64,000 bases of DNA from Heyndrickxia acidiproducens DSM 23148 (GCF_000374345.1 NZ_KB893978.1:47729-111728); one strand, 5' to 3'; shown: positions 37,656-48,245, counted from the stretch's first letter. Program-made: numbers and translations. Notes: a model not told the origin generated them from the sequence alone.

Positions 37656-38474
37656 ATGAGAATGGATTCAGCGATTACCCCGATTAATCCGATTGCCTTC
37701 CATTTAGGCGGTCTCGAGGTGCACTGGTACGGAATTATTATCGGCTGCGGCATCCTTTTAGGGCTGTATCTGGCTATGCGGGAAGCATCCAGGCTTTCGG
37801 TTGATCAAAACATCATTGCGGATTTATTGATTTGGGCCATTCCAATTTCAATTATCTGTGCGCGTATTTACTATGTTATTTTTGAATGGGATTATTATTC
37901 ACAGCATACAAATGAAATCATTAAAATCTGGCACGGCGGGATCGCCATCCACGGAGCCTTAATCGGGGCTGTTTTGACAGCGATTATTTTTACCCGGGCA
38001 AGAGGCGTCTCCTTTTGGAAAATTGCCGATATCATTGCACCCAGCTTAATTTTAGGCCAGGCAATTGGGCGCTGGGGGAACTTTATGAACCAGGAAGCCC
38101 ATGGCGGCGAGGTCAGCAGGGAATTTTTAGAAAATCTGCATTTGCCGGACTTTATCGTGAACCAAATGTACATAAACGGCACGTATTACCAGCCGACTTT
38201 TTTATATGAATCGCTGTGGGATTTGCTCGGCTTTATCGTACTGCTGCTGCTGCGGAAGGCAATATTGCATCGGGGCGAAATCTTTTTAAGTTATTTAATC
38301 TGGTACTCCATCGGCCGTTTCTTTATTGAAGGGTTGCGGACGGACAGTTTAATGCTCAGCACCGATATCCGGATCGCCCAGGTGGTTTCGGCTGTTCTGG
38401 TCGCGGCTTCTGTAGCTCTGTGGATTTACCGGAGAAAATCCGGTCTCTCATCGAAGCTGTATGATGAGAAATAA
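37656..38474 (+). CDS. lgt: Prolipoprotein diacylglyceryl transferase
   Basis: 272 residues; ATG 37656 with AGGAG five bases upstream (an in-frame ATG at 37662 also fits). Seven membrane segments. The family signature [15 protein letters not shown] near residue 135 contains the conserved Arg, Asn and Glu; the HGG of [10 protein letters not shown] near 92 is also conserved. It attaches diacylglycerol to the lipobox cysteine of lipoproteins such as those predicted in this window. Second gene of the operon. Confidence 0.96.
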   Translation: MRMDSAITPINPIAFHLGGLEVHWYGIIIGCGILLGLYLAMREASRLSVDQNIIADLLIWAIPISIICARIYYVIFEWDYYSQHTNEIIKIWHGGIAIHGALIGAVLTAIIFTRARGVSFWKIADIIAPSLILGQAIGRWGNFMNQEAHGGEVSREFLENLHLPDFIVNQMYINGTYYQPTFLYESLWDLLGFIVLLLLRKAILHRGEIFLSYLIWYSIGRFFIEGLRTDSLMLSTDIRIAQVVSAVLVAASVALWIYRRKSGLSSKLYDEK

Positions 38475-38506
38475 TCAGTTTTTAAATGTGAAAGAGGGTT
38501 AGGGAA

Positions 38507-39160
38507 TTGAGCAATAAGATCACGACGCTTTTATTTGACTTGGATGGCACGTTAATCGACACAAACGAATTGATTGCCCAATCTTTTTTACATACATTGG
38601 AGGCGTACTACCCGGGCCATTACAGCCGGGAAGATGTGCTGAAATTCAACGGCCCGCCTTTAATCGACAGTTTTTCTGCAATTGATCCGAAACGGGCGCA
38701 GGAAATGGTTGCCAAGTACCGCGCCTATAATATCGCACAGCATGATGCACTAGTGAAGGAATTTCCAGGCGTTTACGATACCATTAAAACCTTAAAGGAA
38801 AACCATTTTAAACTTGGTATCGTGTCGACAAAGATGAAAGATACGGTGATAAAAGGGCTGAAGCTTACCCATCTTGACCCGTTTTTTGATGTGGTGATTT
38901 CCCTTAATGATGTGAAGCATGCAAAGCCGGATCCGGAACCGGTGAACAAGGCGCTCCGTATACTCGGATCAGAACCAGCGGAGGCGATCATGATTGGCGA
39001 TAATTATCAAGACATTGAAGCCGGAAAAAATGCCGGCACCTATTCAGCCGGGGTTGCCTGGTCCGCAAAGGGGCGCGCTTTCCTGGAAAAATACAAACCG
39101 GATTTTATCCTGAACCATATGTCTGACCTTGCCAAAATTGTCGGGGTCCCGGCCAAATGA
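38507..39160 (+). CDS. ppaX: Pyrophosphatase PpaX (HAD family)
   Basis: 217 residues from TTG 38507, one residue longer than the B. subtilis protein. HAD motif [12 protein letters not shown] at residues 9-19, motif II ST near 107, motif III with Lys near 145 (KHAKPDP), motif [12 protein letters not shown] near 163. It hydrolyses the pyrophosphate released when HprK/P dephosphorylates HPr-Ser-P. AGGGTTAGGG precedes the TTG. The stop overlaps yvoF by four bases. B. subtilis has yvoD between lgt and ppaX; it is absent here. Confidence 0.93.
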   Translation: MSNKITTLLFDLDGTLIDTNELIAQSFLHTLEAYYPGHYSREDVLKFNGPPLIDSFSAIDPKRAQEMVAKYRAYNIAQHDALVKEFPGVYDTIKTLKENHFKLGIVSTKMKDTVIKGLKLTHLDPFFDVVISLNDVKHAKPDPEPVNKALRILGSEPAEAIMIGDNYQDIEAGKNAGTYSAGVAWSAKGRAFLEKYKPDFILNHMSDLAKIVGVPAK

Positions 39161-39660
39161 GAAGGACACAGCGGTATCCGGTTTCAGGGGCGAACTCGCT
39201 GTGGCAGATATACAGAACCGTCCCGTTTCTTAAAGTGCTGAAGAATGTGATCATTATTGAAATCGCCCGTTACACGCCGTTTTCACGCTTAAAAAACTGG
39301 CTGTACCGTACATTTTTACACATGGAAGTTGGCGGCCGGACTGCTTTTGCATTTAAGGTAATGGTGGATATCATGTTCCCGGAAAACATTACAGTTGGCC
39401 GAAACGCTATCATCGGCTATAATACGACAATTCTCGCCCATGAGTACTTAATTGACGAGTACCGGATCGGAAAAGTCGTCATTGGGAATGAAGTGATGAT
39501 CGGCGCCAACTCAACCATTCTTCCCGGCATTAAAATCGGGGACAGGGCGGTTGTCGCTGCCGGTTCTGTCGTCCATAAAGATGTTTCGGCCGGTGCTTTT
39601 GTTGGCGGGAACCCGATCAAGGTGATCCGCACACCGGGGGAAACACGGGATGATGGATGA
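39157..39660 (+). CDS. yvoF: Acyltransferase YvoF (left-handed beta-helix family)
   Basis: 167 residues. Hexapeptide-repeat turns ([15 protein letters not shown] near residue 80 and [24 protein letters not shown] near 115) form the left-handed beta helix of maltose/galactoside-type O-acetyltransferases. The catalytic His of LAHEYL near 100 is visible. Substrate unknown. It overlaps ppaX by four bases and ends the hprK operon, as in B. subtilis. Confidence 0.85.
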   Translation: MRRTQRYPVSGANSLWQIYRTVPFLKVLKNVIIIEIARYTPFSRLKNWLYRTFLHMEVGGRTAFAFKVMVDIMFPENITVGRNAIIGYNTTILAHEYLIDEYRIGKVVIGNEVMIGANSTILPGIKIGDRAVVAAGSVVHKDVSAGAFVGGNPIKVIRTPGETRDDG

Positions 39661-39769
39661 GTAAAACAAGCGTGAAGGCAGGATTTGCTTGAAGGCAAAA
39701 GGTTAAAAGAAGCCTGAATGTATGATATACTACAAGCAACAAATGTTTAATGGTTTGCGGGGGACGAAC

Positions 39770-41284
39770 ATGAGCAGAGACTCAAAACTAAGGCAGGAAC
39801 AAGGAAACGTACTTTCTTTTATACCGACGGGAGAATACTATTTTAATAAAGGGATACAGGCGTATGACCGCCACGATATGAAAAAAGCAAAAAAATATTT
39901 GCAGCGTGCTGTCCAGCTGGAACCGTATGATCCGGTTATTACGTGCCAGCTCGCCATCATCTATACCCATTGTGAAGAGTTTCAGCAAGCGATTGAGCTT
40001 TTTCAGCATATATTAAATCAATTGGACCCGAGCATGGTGGAATGCCATTATTTTATGGCGAACAATTATGCAGAACTCGGATTCTTTAATGAGGCTTTTT
40101 ACCATGCCAGCCAGTATCTTGAAAAAGATCCGGATGGCGAATACAGTGAAGAAGCAGAAGAATTATTATATATGATCGACTTGGAGGAAGAAGATTTCGA
40201 GTATTCGTCCTTCGAGCAGGATGAATTGATGATCAAGCAGGACGAAGCAAGGCATCTGCTTGAAACGGGAAATTTTGAAATGGCCCTGAAGCAGTTGAAT
40301 GAGCTGATTGATAAATATCCTGAATTCTGGTCAAGTTATAATAATGTTGCACTTGCCTATTTTTATCTTGGGAAGACGGAAAAAGCGATTGATGTGCTCC
40401 GGACGCTGCTGCAGAAAAATCCGGGTAATCTCCATGCCCTGTGCAATTTAGCAGTATTTTACTACCATCAGCATGATACCGAAAAATTGGAACATCTATT
40501 AAACGGGCTTGAGAAAGTCCAGCCGATTTTAATTGATCATCAATATAAGCTCGGGGCAACATTTGCGATTGCCGGCCGTTATGAAGAAGCCTATCATTGG
40601 CTGAACCGTTTGAAGAAAATGGGCTTTGAAGGGGATGAGTCCTTTTATTACTGGCTGTCTCTGGCTGCTTATCATACCGGACGCCGGCAGGCAGCACAGT
40701 CTTTTTGGCAGCAGCTGCTTGAAATGAACCCGGAGAAGAAGGGCTTTGAGCCATGGAACCAGGATTTGGAAAAGGAATTAAATGATAAAAATACACAGTT
40801 TGTTTTAGGAAAAATCAACAGTGAGGAGATGCCTGAACGTTTATTTGGCATTTTTTTGATCGGGCTTGCTTCCAACCGTTCGGATATTGTTTCGCATCCC
40901 GATTTCAAGCGTGTGGATGAATTTACGCTGACGGAGAAAATTTATTTGGCCCATGTACTGGATTCGCAGATGAATGACCTTGTTGATCCGGATGAAGTTT
41001 TTGCGCGCGGGCACAATATTGCATGTATTCTTTATGACCATTATAAGCCGCTGCTCCCTGATCATGCCAAATTAATGCTCGCTTGGTTTACGGTCTTTTT
41101 GAAAGGCTTGCAGCAGGGGGAACGCTTTAAAAATGAGTGGGCTTATGCGGCCGCCATGGATTATTTGTGGCACCAGCATAATGGGAGAAAAATTTCCCAG
41201 CAAAAAGCGGCAGCGGCTTACCGGACTTCCGTATCCACTTTACGAAAATACATCAACCAGATCCGCACCCTGTTTCAAGTATGA
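39770..41284 (+). CDS. yvcD: Tetratricopeptide repeat protein (YvcD-like)
   Basis: 504 residues from ATG 39770. The longer frame from 39722 begins inside a TATGATATAC stretch that looks like promoter and is not credible. Several 34-residue TPR motifs can be seen, for example KGIQAYDRHDMKKAKKYLQRAV near residue 25, and EEFQQAIELFQHILN near 70, then a second set at 150-260. The C-terminal 100 residues end in a helical DNA-binding-like segment (RTSVSTLRKYINQIR). Partner unknown. It is the usual neighbour of trxB in Bacillus. Confidence 0.8.
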   Translation: MSRDSKLRQEQGNVLSFIPTGEYYFNKGIQAYDRHDMKKAKKYLQRAVQLEPYDPVITCQLAIIYTHCEEFQQAIELFQHILNQLDPSMVECHYFMANNYAELGFFNEAFYHASQYLEKDPDGEYSEEAEELLYMIDLEEEDFEYSSFEQDELMIKQDEARHLLETGNFEMALKQLNELIDKYPEFWSSYNNVALAYFYLGKTEKAIDVLRTLLQKNPGNLHALCNLAVFYYHQHDTEKLEHLLNGLEKVQPILIDHQYKLGATFAIAGRYEEAYHWLNRLKKMGFEGDESFYYWLSLAAYHTGRRQAAQSFWQQLLEMNPEKKGFEPWNQDLEKELNDKNTQFVLGKINSEEMPERLFGIFLIGLASNRSDIVSHPDFKRVDEFTLTEKIYLAHVLDSQMNDLVDPDEVFARGHNIACILYDHYKPLLPDHAKLMLAWFTVFLKGLQQGERFKNEWAYAAAMDYLWHQHNGRKISQQKAAAAYRTSVSTLRKYINQIRTLFQV

Positions 41285-41285
41285 T

Positions 41286-41428
41286 AGCAAGGCGCCTCCG
41301 CTTTTCTTGATCCAGCTGCGGGCGCTATCGGCTCGGGGTCAAATGTTCCGGCACCATTGAAGTCAAAGAGCGGACTTCACTGGTGCCGGAGCATTTGCCT
41401 GTCGCCGATGAGCAAGCGCCCTCCGCTT
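41286..41428 (+). repeat. Bacillaceae hairpin repeat module 1
   Basis: Begins AGCAAGGCGCCTCCGCTTTT and GATCCAGCTGCG, then GCTATCGGCT, and encloses a near-perfect inverted repeat of about 24 bp (41340-41365 with 41371-41397; core TTCCGGCACCA/TGGTGCCGGA). It closes GTCGCCGATGAGCAAGCGCC. The whole module can fold into one long hairpin. I recall related dispersed elements in many Bacillus genomes. Confidence 0.8.
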
Positions 41429-41590
41429 TTCTTTGATCCAGCTGCGGCGCCTATCGGCTAGCGGATTTCCAGGCCCCCTCCCTGCGATAAGTCAACATCG
41501 GTTCGTACCTCACCGTGTTTCCTTTATCTCAGTCGCGGTCCATGAAATCCGTACGCCGATGAACAGGCGCTTCCGCTTTTCTTTGAGCAG
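41411..41590 (+). repeat. Bacillaceae hairpin repeat module 2
   Basis: A second copy of the conserved border (AGCAAGCGCCCTCCGCTTTT, GATCCAGCTGCGGCGCCTAT, CGGCTA) followed by a different interior with GCGGATTTC/GAAATCCGTACGC arms, and a third border copy GAACAGGCGCTTCCGCTTTT ending near 41590. It shares the border with module 1, so the two are a tandem pair. Confidence 0.78.
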
Positions 41591-41594
41591 ATGT

Positions 41595-41622
41595 TTGGAC
41601 GGGGTGGTTTTTATTTTATAGT
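41595..41622 (+). promoter_or_regulatory. Candidate promoter of a small RNA before trxB
   Basis: TTGGAC (41595-41600) and TATAGT (41617-41622), 16 bases apart. Transcription would start near 41629 and meet a terminator at 41676-41707, giving an RNA of about 80 bases. Confidence 0.45.
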
Positions 41623-41628
41623 ATAAGG

Positions 41629-41708
41629 TGGTAGAGAGGGAATGGTTTGTTCCTTTGGTACCCTTATGTTTATATCCCCACTACAGATGGATGCAGTGGG
41701 GTTTTTTA
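41629..41708 (+). ncRNA. Candidate small RNA of about 80 bases ahead of trxB
   Basis: Framed by a promoter-like pair and a strong terminator. The 5' part has AGGGAATGG with GGTACCCT, able to pair over a few bases. No Rfam family was recognised. It could also be a trxB leader, but the terminator lies 105 bases before the trxB start, so any trxB transcript from this promoter would need antitermination. Confidence 0.35.
41676..41707 (+). terminator. Strong terminator before trxB
   Basis: CCCCACT/AGTGGGG stem with a 12-base loop and TTTTTT. Line-up in positions: 41676-41682 with 41695-41701. Confidence 0.82.
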
Positions 41709-41776
41709 AAAGCTTGCGGGGTATGGAAACGCGGCTTTGTGGAAGGATGAGTTTAGGACGGGATTTAAATGGATAA

Positions 41777-42757
<981 letters not shown>

Positions 42758-42855
42758 AAAGTCAAGCGGTTTTAACGGTTTTGTAACCCTCATGAAATAA
42801 ATTTCCGTTATGATAAAAATAGTATTAACCCCCTTTTTTATATAGCCCTTTGTCT

Positions 42856-42885
42856 GCACAGGCGTAATGCCTGTGCTTTTTTTGG
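42856..42885 (+). terminator. Terminator of trxB
   Basis: Perfect stem GCACAGGC-GTAAT-GCCTGTGC and TTTTTTT. Confidence 0.88.
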
Positions 42886-42925
42886 GGGTAAAAGCCATGC
42901 TTTTAGATGTGTTCTGCCGCTGTTT

Positions 42926-43084
42926 TCACTTTATCCCAACATAACGGGCAGTAAGACTCCACCTCAAGATTCAAGGTACGAAGAAGACAGGTGGGAGATC
43001 AAACTGCCCGTAAAGTTCCGATTGGTTCAACTAACCATCAGTGGGGGATGAAGGAAAACCCCCACTGATGGAAGTTTCACTTTA
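42926..43084 (-). repeat. Dispersed palindromic repeat, copy C (long form, reversed)
   Basis: On the minus strand it reads AAAGTGAAACTTCC, a perfect 13-bp hairpin CCATCAGTGGGGG/CCCCCACTGATGG (43035-43047 with 43059-43071), ACCAATCGGAAC, the ACTGCCCGT/ACGGGCAGT arms (43003-43011 with 42944-42952) around a CTCCCACCT.. inner stem, and TTGGGATAAAGTG. It matches copy A module for module, but lies in the other orientation, upstream of the NUDIX gene. Confidence 0.82.
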
Positions 43085-43313
43085 TTTTCCAATGCAGGGC
43101 CAGCGCATTCATTGTTTGCTTGATTTATTATATAGTATAATAAAAAGAAAACATGATGAAGAAACGGCTTTTAATCATTACAGGCGCTTATCGCAGGGAC
43201 GGCTTTCATTGGCTGGTCCCGGTTTAGGCAGTTGTCCGGATGTGGCAAGTAAATTTCAGTACATAAGCCGTCATTTTCAGCATCAATGTTGTTTGAACAT
43301 GAGGTGTTTTCCT

Positions 43314-43772
43314 TTGCAAAGAGTAACAAACTGTGTGTTTATAAAAAATGATCAAGTATTGTTATTGCAAAAGCCAAGGCGCAACTGGTGGGTGGCGCCG
43401 GGCGGGAAAATGGAACCCGGCGAATCCGTCCGTGAAGCAATGATCCGGGAATACCGTGAAGAAACCGGTATTTATTTGAAACATCCCGAATTAAAAGGGG
43501 TGTTTACCATCGTGATTAAAGATGGGGAAAAAAGGGTGTCGGAATGGATGATGTTTACTTTTGTTGCAACAGAAGGGGACGGCGTAAATGTAGACCAATC
43601 AGATGAAGGGATTCTGCAGTGGCATCCTGTTGAAGATATTAAGAACCTGCCAATGGCTGCCGGGGATGCCCATATCTTTGAGTACATGGTTCACGGCAGC
43701 GGCATGATATACGGGCAGTTTACCTATACACCTGATTTTGAATTATTATCATACAGGCTCGATCCAAGCTGA
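43314..43772 (+). CDS. yvcI: NUDIX hydrolase YvcI-like
   Basis: 152 residues from TTG 43314, close to the B. subtilis length; GAGGTG sits seven bases upstream. The longer frame from 43041 runs through repeat copy C. The Nudix box is intact: [26 protein letters not shown] (split here), residues 30-55, with the catalytic REETG. It hydrolyses a nucleotide diphosphate-type substrate, still unspecified in the family. First gene of the yvcI-rapZ-mgfK-whiA-crh set. Confidence 0.88.
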   Translation: MQRVTNCVFIKNDQVLLLQKPRRNWWVAPGGKMEPGESVREAMIREYREETGIYLKHPELKGVFTIVIKDGEKRVSEWMMFTFVATEGDGVNVDQSDEGILQWHPVEDIKNLPMAAGDAHIFEYMVHGSGMIYGQFTYTPDFELLSYRLDPS

Positions 43773-43821
43773 CGGCCGGAACAAGGCAGAAATGGATTTC
43801 TTAAGTCAGGGGGAAAATGAA

Positions 43822-44709
43822 ATGGACACAGAAGAAAACAACGTACAATTTGTAATTATTACAGGAATGAGCGGGGCTGGGAAAACCGTTGCCGTTCAAA
43901 GCTTTGAGGATTTGGGCTTTTTCTGTGTTGATAATTTACCACCTACGCTATTGCCAAAATTTCTTGAACTTATGAAAGATGCCAGTAATAAAATGAATAA
44001 AGTCGCACTTGTCATGGATTTACGCGGCCGCGAATTCTTTGATTATTTATTTAAAGCCCTGGATGAACTGGATAAGTCTTCCTGGCTGACACCGACGATT
44101 CTGTTTTTAGATGCAGATGATTCTATTTTGGTACGCAGATACAAAGAAACACGCAGATCCCATCCGCTCGCCCCATCCGGTTTGCCGCTTGAAGGGATCC
44201 GCCATGAAAGGAAAATATTGGAAGAATTAAAAGGGCGTGCCCAGATCATTTACAATACTTCAAATTTAAAGCCGCGGGAATTGCGCGAAAAGATTGTCGC
44301 GGAATTTACGGCAAATAAACAGGCCTTCTTTACAGTAAACATGGTTTCGTTTGGTTTTAAAAATGGCATTCCGATCGACTGTGACCTCGTATTTGATGTC
44401 CGGTTCCTTCCGAATCCCTTTTATATTGAACATATGCGTCCGAAAACAGGCCTTGACAAGGACGTTTATGACTACGTTCTAAAATGGAATGAAACAAAGA
44501 AGTTTATAGAAAAACTGACTGATCTGCTTGCCTTCATGCTTCCCCATTATAAACGGGAAGGAAAGAGCCAGCTTGTCATCGGAATCGGGTGCACAGGCGG
44601 GCAGCACCGTTCTGTGGCATTGGCAGAATATATCGGCCACTATTTTGAAAAGGACTATAACACGAAGATTTCACATCGTGATATTAAAGGCAGAGAGGAA
44701 AACGCATAA
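43822..44709 (+). CDS. rapZ: RNase adapter RapZ family nucleotide-binding protein (YvcJ)
   Basis: 295 residues from ATG 43822, the exact B. subtilis YvcJ length; CAGGGGGA precedes it. P-loop [12 protein letters not shown] near residue 17, Walker B-like VMDLRG near 65, and the C-terminal [10 protein letters not shown] near 255 that binds amino-sugar metabolite in E. coli RapZ. In B. subtilis YvcJ binds GTP and affects competence; the role in RNA turnover is known for E. coli and not shown in Bacillus. The stop TAA shares one base with the mgfK ATG. Confidence 0.93.
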   Translation: MDTEENNVQFVIITGMSGAGKTVAVQSFEDLGFFCVDNLPPTLLPKFLELMKDASNKMNKVALVMDLRGREFFDYLFKALDELDKSSWLTPTILFLDADDSILVRRYKETRRSHPLAPSGLPLEGIRHERKILEELKGRAQIIYNTSNLKPRELREKIVAEFTANKQAFFTVNMVSFGFKNGIPIDCDLVFDVRFLPNPFYIEHMRPKTGLDKDVYDYVLKWNETKKFIEKLTDLLAFMLPHYKREGKSQLVIGIGCTGGQHRSVALAEYIGHYFEKDYNTKISHRDIKGREENA

Positions 44710-45698
44710 TGAATTTGGATAAACAGCCAAAAATTGCAATTATTGGCGGCGGAACAGGGCTCCCTGTCCTGTTAAGAGGGATAAAAAAGTACCCCGTAGA
44801 CATCAGCGCCATTGTAACGGTCGCAGACGACGGCGGAAGTTCCGGCAGAATCCGCCACGAAATGGATATTCCTGCTCCCGGTGATGTCCGTAATGTGCTT
44901 GCGGCCTTATCGGATGTTGAACCGTTATTTGAAAAAATGTTCCAGCATCGTTTCGAAACCGGCAATGAACTGTCCGGGCATGCACTTGGCAATTTGATCA
45001 TCGCGGCCCTGACCTCCATAACCGGGGATTTTGTGCATGCGATCCAAGAGATCAGCAAAGTTCTCAACGTACGCGGCAAAGTACTGCCGGCAGCCAATCA
45101 AAGCGTTGTACTGCATGCTGAATTGGAAGACGGCACGTTCGTATCCGGGGAATCGAAAATCCCGTGTTCCGGGAAAAAAATCAAGCGTGTCTTTCTCACG
45201 CCTGAAGTCATTTCGCCGCTTCCTGAAACTTTAAAAGCCATTCAAGAAGCAGATTTAATCGTAATCGGGCCGGGCAGCCTCTATACAAGTATCCTGCCGA
45301 ATTTAATGGTGCCGGGCTTAGGGGAGGCGGTTTGCCGGGCAAAAGCGAAAAAGGTATATGTCTGTAATCTGATGACGCAGGCTGGTGAAACGCTGAACTA
45401 TACGGCTGGTGATCATGTGAAGGCGATTCATGATCATTTAGGATGTGCTTGTATTGATACAATATTAGTGAATAATGAAGAAGTGCCGGCGCATATTCAG
45501 GGAAAATACCGCGAAGAATTAGCAAAACCGGTTGTTTATGATATGGACCGGTTAATCGGGCTCGGCCTTGAAGTGATTTCGGATCATATTTTAACATTAA
45601 AAAACGGTGTCATCCGCCATGATACAAACAAAGTTGCAGAAATCCTTTATCATATATTAAAAGACCAACAAAGGCTTCCAAGGTTTAGCGCCAAATAG
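44709..45698 (+). CDS. mgfK: Gluconeogenesis factor MgfK (YvcK/CofD-like)
   Basis: 329 residues. N-terminal IAIIGGGTGLPVLLRGIKKY at residues 9-28 and ADDGGSSGRIRHEM near 40 are hallmarks of the YvcK/CofD fold; GPGSLYTSILPNL near 185 is also typical. It binds UDP-sugars; it is needed for growth on gluconeogenic carbon and for cell shape in B. subtilis. The start is directly after rapZ. Confidence 0.93.
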   Translation: MNLDKQPKIAIIGGGTGLPVLLRGIKKYPVDISAIVTVADDGGSSGRIRHEMDIPAPGDVRNVLAALSDVEPLFEKMFQHRFETGNELSGHALGNLIIAALTSITGDFVHAIQEISKVLNVRGKVLPAANQSVVLHAELEDGTFVSGESKIPCSGKKIKRVFLTPEVISPLPETLKAIQEADLIVIGPGSLYTSILPNLMVPGLGEAVCRAKAKKVYVCNLMTQAGETLNYTAGDHVKAIHDHLGCACIDTILVNNEEVPAHIQGKYREELAKPVVYDMDRLIGLGLEVISDHILTLKNGVIRHDTNKVAEILYHILKDQQRLPRFSAK

Positions 45699-45832
45699 CA
45701 GGCAGCTGCACCTGTACAAGGCTTGGCCGCTTTTGCTTTTAAAAGTGGATGAATCCTGTAAGATCATCATCCCTTTCCCGCCTTAAATACATGTGCGGAT
45801 ATTATTTTATTCTACCTGAGGGGGCTTTAGGG

Positions 45833-46792
45833 ATGTCATTTGCATCAGATATAAAAAAGGAATTAACCAATTTAGCTGTGAAAGATTGCTGTATAAAATC
45901 CGAATTATCCGCGCTGATCCGCATGAACGGTTCCTTATCTTTTTCCAACCGGGTACTGGTTGTCAATGTCCAGACGGAAAATGCCGCGATTGCGAGAAGA
46001 ATCTATATCCTTATAAAAAAATTATATGGAGTCCCTGTTGAATTATTGGTCAGAAAAAAAATGCGCCTCAAAAAAAATAATGTCTATATCGTGCGCATGA
46101 AAGCCCGTGCGAAGGAGATTTTGGAGGATCTTCACATTCTCGGCGAAAATTTCACTTTTATCCGGCATATTGCACCTGAACTGATTAAAAAGAAATGTTG
46201 TAAACGGTCTTATTTGCGGGGGGCTTTTCTGGCAGGAGGATCCGTAAACAATCCGGAAACTTCCTCCTACCACCTGGAGATTTTCTCGCTTTATAAGGAA
46301 CATAATGACTCCCTTTGCCGCTTGATGAATGCTTTTCATTTAAACAGTAAAACACTTGAGAGAAAGAAAGGGTTTATTACGTATTTAAAAGAAGCGGAAA
46401 AAATTACAGAGTTCCTGAACATTACCGGGGCGCACAATGCGCTTCTCCGTTTTGAAGATGTCAGGATTGTCAGGGACATGCGAAACTCAGTCAACCGGCT
46501 GGTGAATTGTGAAACAGCAAACTTGAATAAAACGATCGGGGCTGCCCTCCGCCAAGTTGAAAATATCCGTTACATTGAAGAAACGGTCGGACTGCAGATA
46601 TTGCCGGATAAGTTAAGGGAAATTGCAGAACTGCGCGTTACCCACCAGGATGTCACTTTAAAGGAATTAGGTGAAATGGTGTCCGGCGGGCAGATCAGCA
46701 AATCCGGCATCAACCACCGCCTTCGCAAAATTGACGAAATTGCCGAGAAGCTGCGCCTCGGGTCCGGTATGACAAAGCACAACACAAAATAA
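45833..46792 (+). CDS. whiA: Sporulation/division regulator WhiA (DUF199)
   Basis: 319 residues from ATG 45833, preceded by AGGGGGCTTTAGGGATG; the longer frame has no site. The N-terminal LAGLIDADG-like domain (1-195; [10 protein letters not shown], and [15 protein letters not shown] near 130) is followed by a helix-turn-helix (about 235-315; [25 protein letters not shown]). It binds DNA near ftsZ in Streptomyces and chromosomal sites in Bacillus. It precedes crh. Confidence 0.93.
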   Translation: MSFASDIKKELTNLAVKDCCIKSELSALIRMNGSLSFSNRVLVVNVQTENAAIARRIYILIKKLYGVPVELLVRKKMRLKKNNVYIVRMKARAKEILEDLHILGENFTFIRHIAPELIKKKCCKRSYLRGAFLAGGSVNNPETSSYHLEIFSLYKEHNDSLCRLMNAFHLNSKTLERKKGFITYLKEAEKITEFLNITGAHNALLRFEDVRIVRDMRNSVNRLVNCETANLNKTIGAALRQVENIRYIEETVGLQILPDKLREIAELRVTHQDVTLKELGEMVSGGQISKSGINHRLRKIDEIAEKLRLGSGMTKHNTK

Positions 46793-46874
46793 TCAAGAGA
46801 AAACAGGCGGGCTGGAAGCGGCGGGCTTCCTGCTGCCCCGCTTTAAAGTTATAAAAAAGGGGAGAGAGGAAACA

Positions 46875-47129
46875 TTGATTGAAAAGCAAATAGAAGTGAA
46901 ATTAAAAACCGGCTTGCAAGCACGTCCAGCATCCCGTTTTGTCCAGGAAGCGACCCGGTTCGCATCCGAAATCTATCTTGAAAAGGATGGGAAACGCGTC
47001 AATGCGAAAAGCATCATGGGATTAATGAGCCTGGCAGCCGGCTGTGGGGAAAAAGTGGTTTTGAGTGTGGATGGCAGCGATGAAGAAGAAGCATTTGAGC
47101 AGCTATCAAAATATATTGAAAATCAATGA
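46875..47129 (+). CDS. crh: Catabolite repression HPr-like protein Crh
   Basis: 84 residues from TTG 46875, AGAGAGG ahead. It has the HPr fold, but the phosphotransfer His15 is replaced by Gln (TGLQARPASRF), which is diagnostic for Crh, and Ser46 is kept (NAKSIMGLMSLA), the HprK target. Crh-Ser-P acts as a CcpA corepressor. Last gene of the set; a strong bidirectional terminator follows. Confidence 0.94.
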   Translation: MIEKQIEVKLKTGLQARPASRFVQEATRFASEIYLEKDGKRVNAKSIMGLMSLAAGCGEKVVLSVDGSDEEEAFEQLSKYIENQ

Positions 47130-47133
47130 CAAC

Positions 47134-47192
47134 AAAAACCGGGGAGTAAAATTTAAGCGCATTCACTTGAATTTTACTCCCCGGTTTTTTGA
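47134..47192. terminator. Bidirectional terminator between crh and clpP
   Basis: A stem of more than 20 bp (AAAACCGGGGAGTAAAATT... with ...AATTTTACTCCCCGGTTTT) flanked by A on the left and T on the right, so it should stop both convergent transcripts. Confidence 0.9.
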
Positions 47193-47285
47193 AAGGCTGG
47201 TAAAAAGAGGCACCCGCCAGGTCTGCAATGAACGATTGGAAAGCTATGTATGCAGATCTAACGGATGCGAAAATGATGGTTTGAA

Positions 47286-47879
47286 TTATTTTTTCAATTC
47301 GTTCCGTTCCATAATATGGTCAATCAAACCGTATTCTTTTGCTTTTTGGGCGCTCATGAAATTATCGCGGTCCGTATCTCTTTCAATGATTTCAATCGGC
47401 TGTCCGGTATGGTGGGACAGGATTCTATTTAATTTTTCACGCGTATAGAGGATATGCTTGGCTGCAATTTCAATTTCTGTTGCCTGCCCCTGTGCGCCGC
47501 CTAAAGGCTGGTGAATCATAACTTCGCTGTTTGGAAGCGCATAGCGTTTTCCTTTTGCGCCGGCTGTTAAAAGAACGGATCCCATTGAAGCCGCCATGCC
47601 GATGCAAATCGTTTGGACATCCGGTTTAATAAACTGCATGGTGTCATAAATGGCCATTCCGGCTGTAACACTGCCGCCCGGGCTGTTAATGTATAGGAAA
47701 ATATCTTTTTCCGGGTTTTCTGCTTCCAGGAATAACAACTGTGAAACAATGGAGTTTGAGACATTGTCATCAATTGCGCTGCCAAGCATGACAATCCGGT
47801 CTTTCAGCAGTCGGGAATAAATGTCATATGCCCGTTCCCCGCGGTTTGTCTGTTCAATAACTGTAGGAATTAAATTCAT
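47286..47879 (-). CDS. clpP: ATP-dependent Clp protease proteolytic subunit ClpP
   Basis: 197 residues from ATG 47879 (an in-frame ATG at 47882 is too near the GGAGG). Same length as B. subtilis ClpP, with [20 protein letters not shown] at the N-terminus. Catalytic triad: Ser98 in [10 protein letters not shown], His123 in MIHQPLGG, Asp172 in ERDTDRDNF. It forms the tetradecameric peptidase used with ClpX/ClpC. The upstream region has a CtsR operator overlapping its promoter, so it should be heat-inducible. Confidence 0.97.
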   Translation of the reverse strand: MNLIPTVIEQTNRGERAYDIYSRLLKDRIVMLGSAIDDNVSNSIVSQLLFLEAENPEKDIFLYINSPGGSVTAGMAIYDTMQFIKPDVQTICIGMAASMGSVLLTAGAKGKRYALPNSEVMIHQPLGGAQGQATEIEIAAKHILYTREKLNRILSHHTGQPIEIIERDTDRDNFMSAQKAKEYGLIDHIMERNELKK

Positions 47880-47973
47880 CATTTTTCCTCCTTTTTCTTT
47901 TTGGGATTGGATCAAACATCTGTTATGTTATTCATGTTGATTCAATAAGGGAAAATTCCATCCTTATGTACTG

Positions 47974-48003
47974 ATCATACAATAATGGTCAATAAAGGTC
48001 AAA
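47974..48003 (-). promoter_or_regulatory. clpP promoter with overlapping CtsR operator
   Basis: On the minus strand TTGACC (48002-47997) and TATGAT (47979-47974) are 17 bases apart. On the plus strand the CtsR heptad repeat GGTCAAT-AAA-GGTCAAA runs 47987-48003, covering the -35. CtsR (consensus RGTCAAANANRGTCAAA) would block this promoter until heat stress. The leader is about 90 bases. Confidence 0.88.
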
Positions 48004-48123
48004 CAAATCGCCTGATCCTCGATCACAATACCATAATATCCAAATTTCGTTAAAATAAACAGAATAAAGCATTGCAATTTTTGTTTGCGTCCAGTATAAT
48101 CTATTATTGTTGGATAACATATT

Positions 48124-48195
48124 GCCCTCGTGGTGCAAAGGATAGCACGTGAGATTCCGGTTCTTAAGATGTGGGTTCGATTCCTGCCGAGGGCG
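48124..48195 (+). tRNA. tRNA-Arg (anticodon CCG)
   Basis: 72 bases, acceptor arms GCCCTCG and CGAGGGC, D-loop AAAGGATAG, anticodon loop TTCCGGT (anticodon CCG, in a TGAGA/TCTTA stem), T-loop TTCGATT. No CCA is encoded. The T-stem has G-T pairs (GTGGG with CCTGC). The sequence closely resembles the B. subtilis tRNA-Arg(CCG). Confidence 0.92.
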
Positions 48196-48206
48196 CTAAA
48201 ATTGAG

Positions 48207-48245
48207 AAAAGCCATTACGTTTCGTAAAACGCAATGGCTTTTTTG
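48207..48245. terminator. Terminator after tRNA-Arg
   Basis: AAAAGCCATT/AATGGCTTTT stem with a 16-base loop and a T run. Confidence 0.85.

Noticed and set aside
41629..41708. T-box leader for trxB
   Set aside because: No AGGGTGGNACCGCG T-box sequence or specifier loop is present.
43041..43313. Longer N-terminus for the NUDIX protein
   Set aside because: The frame begins inside repeat copy C and lacks a ribosome site; TTG 43314 has a well-placed GAGGTG and gives the family length.
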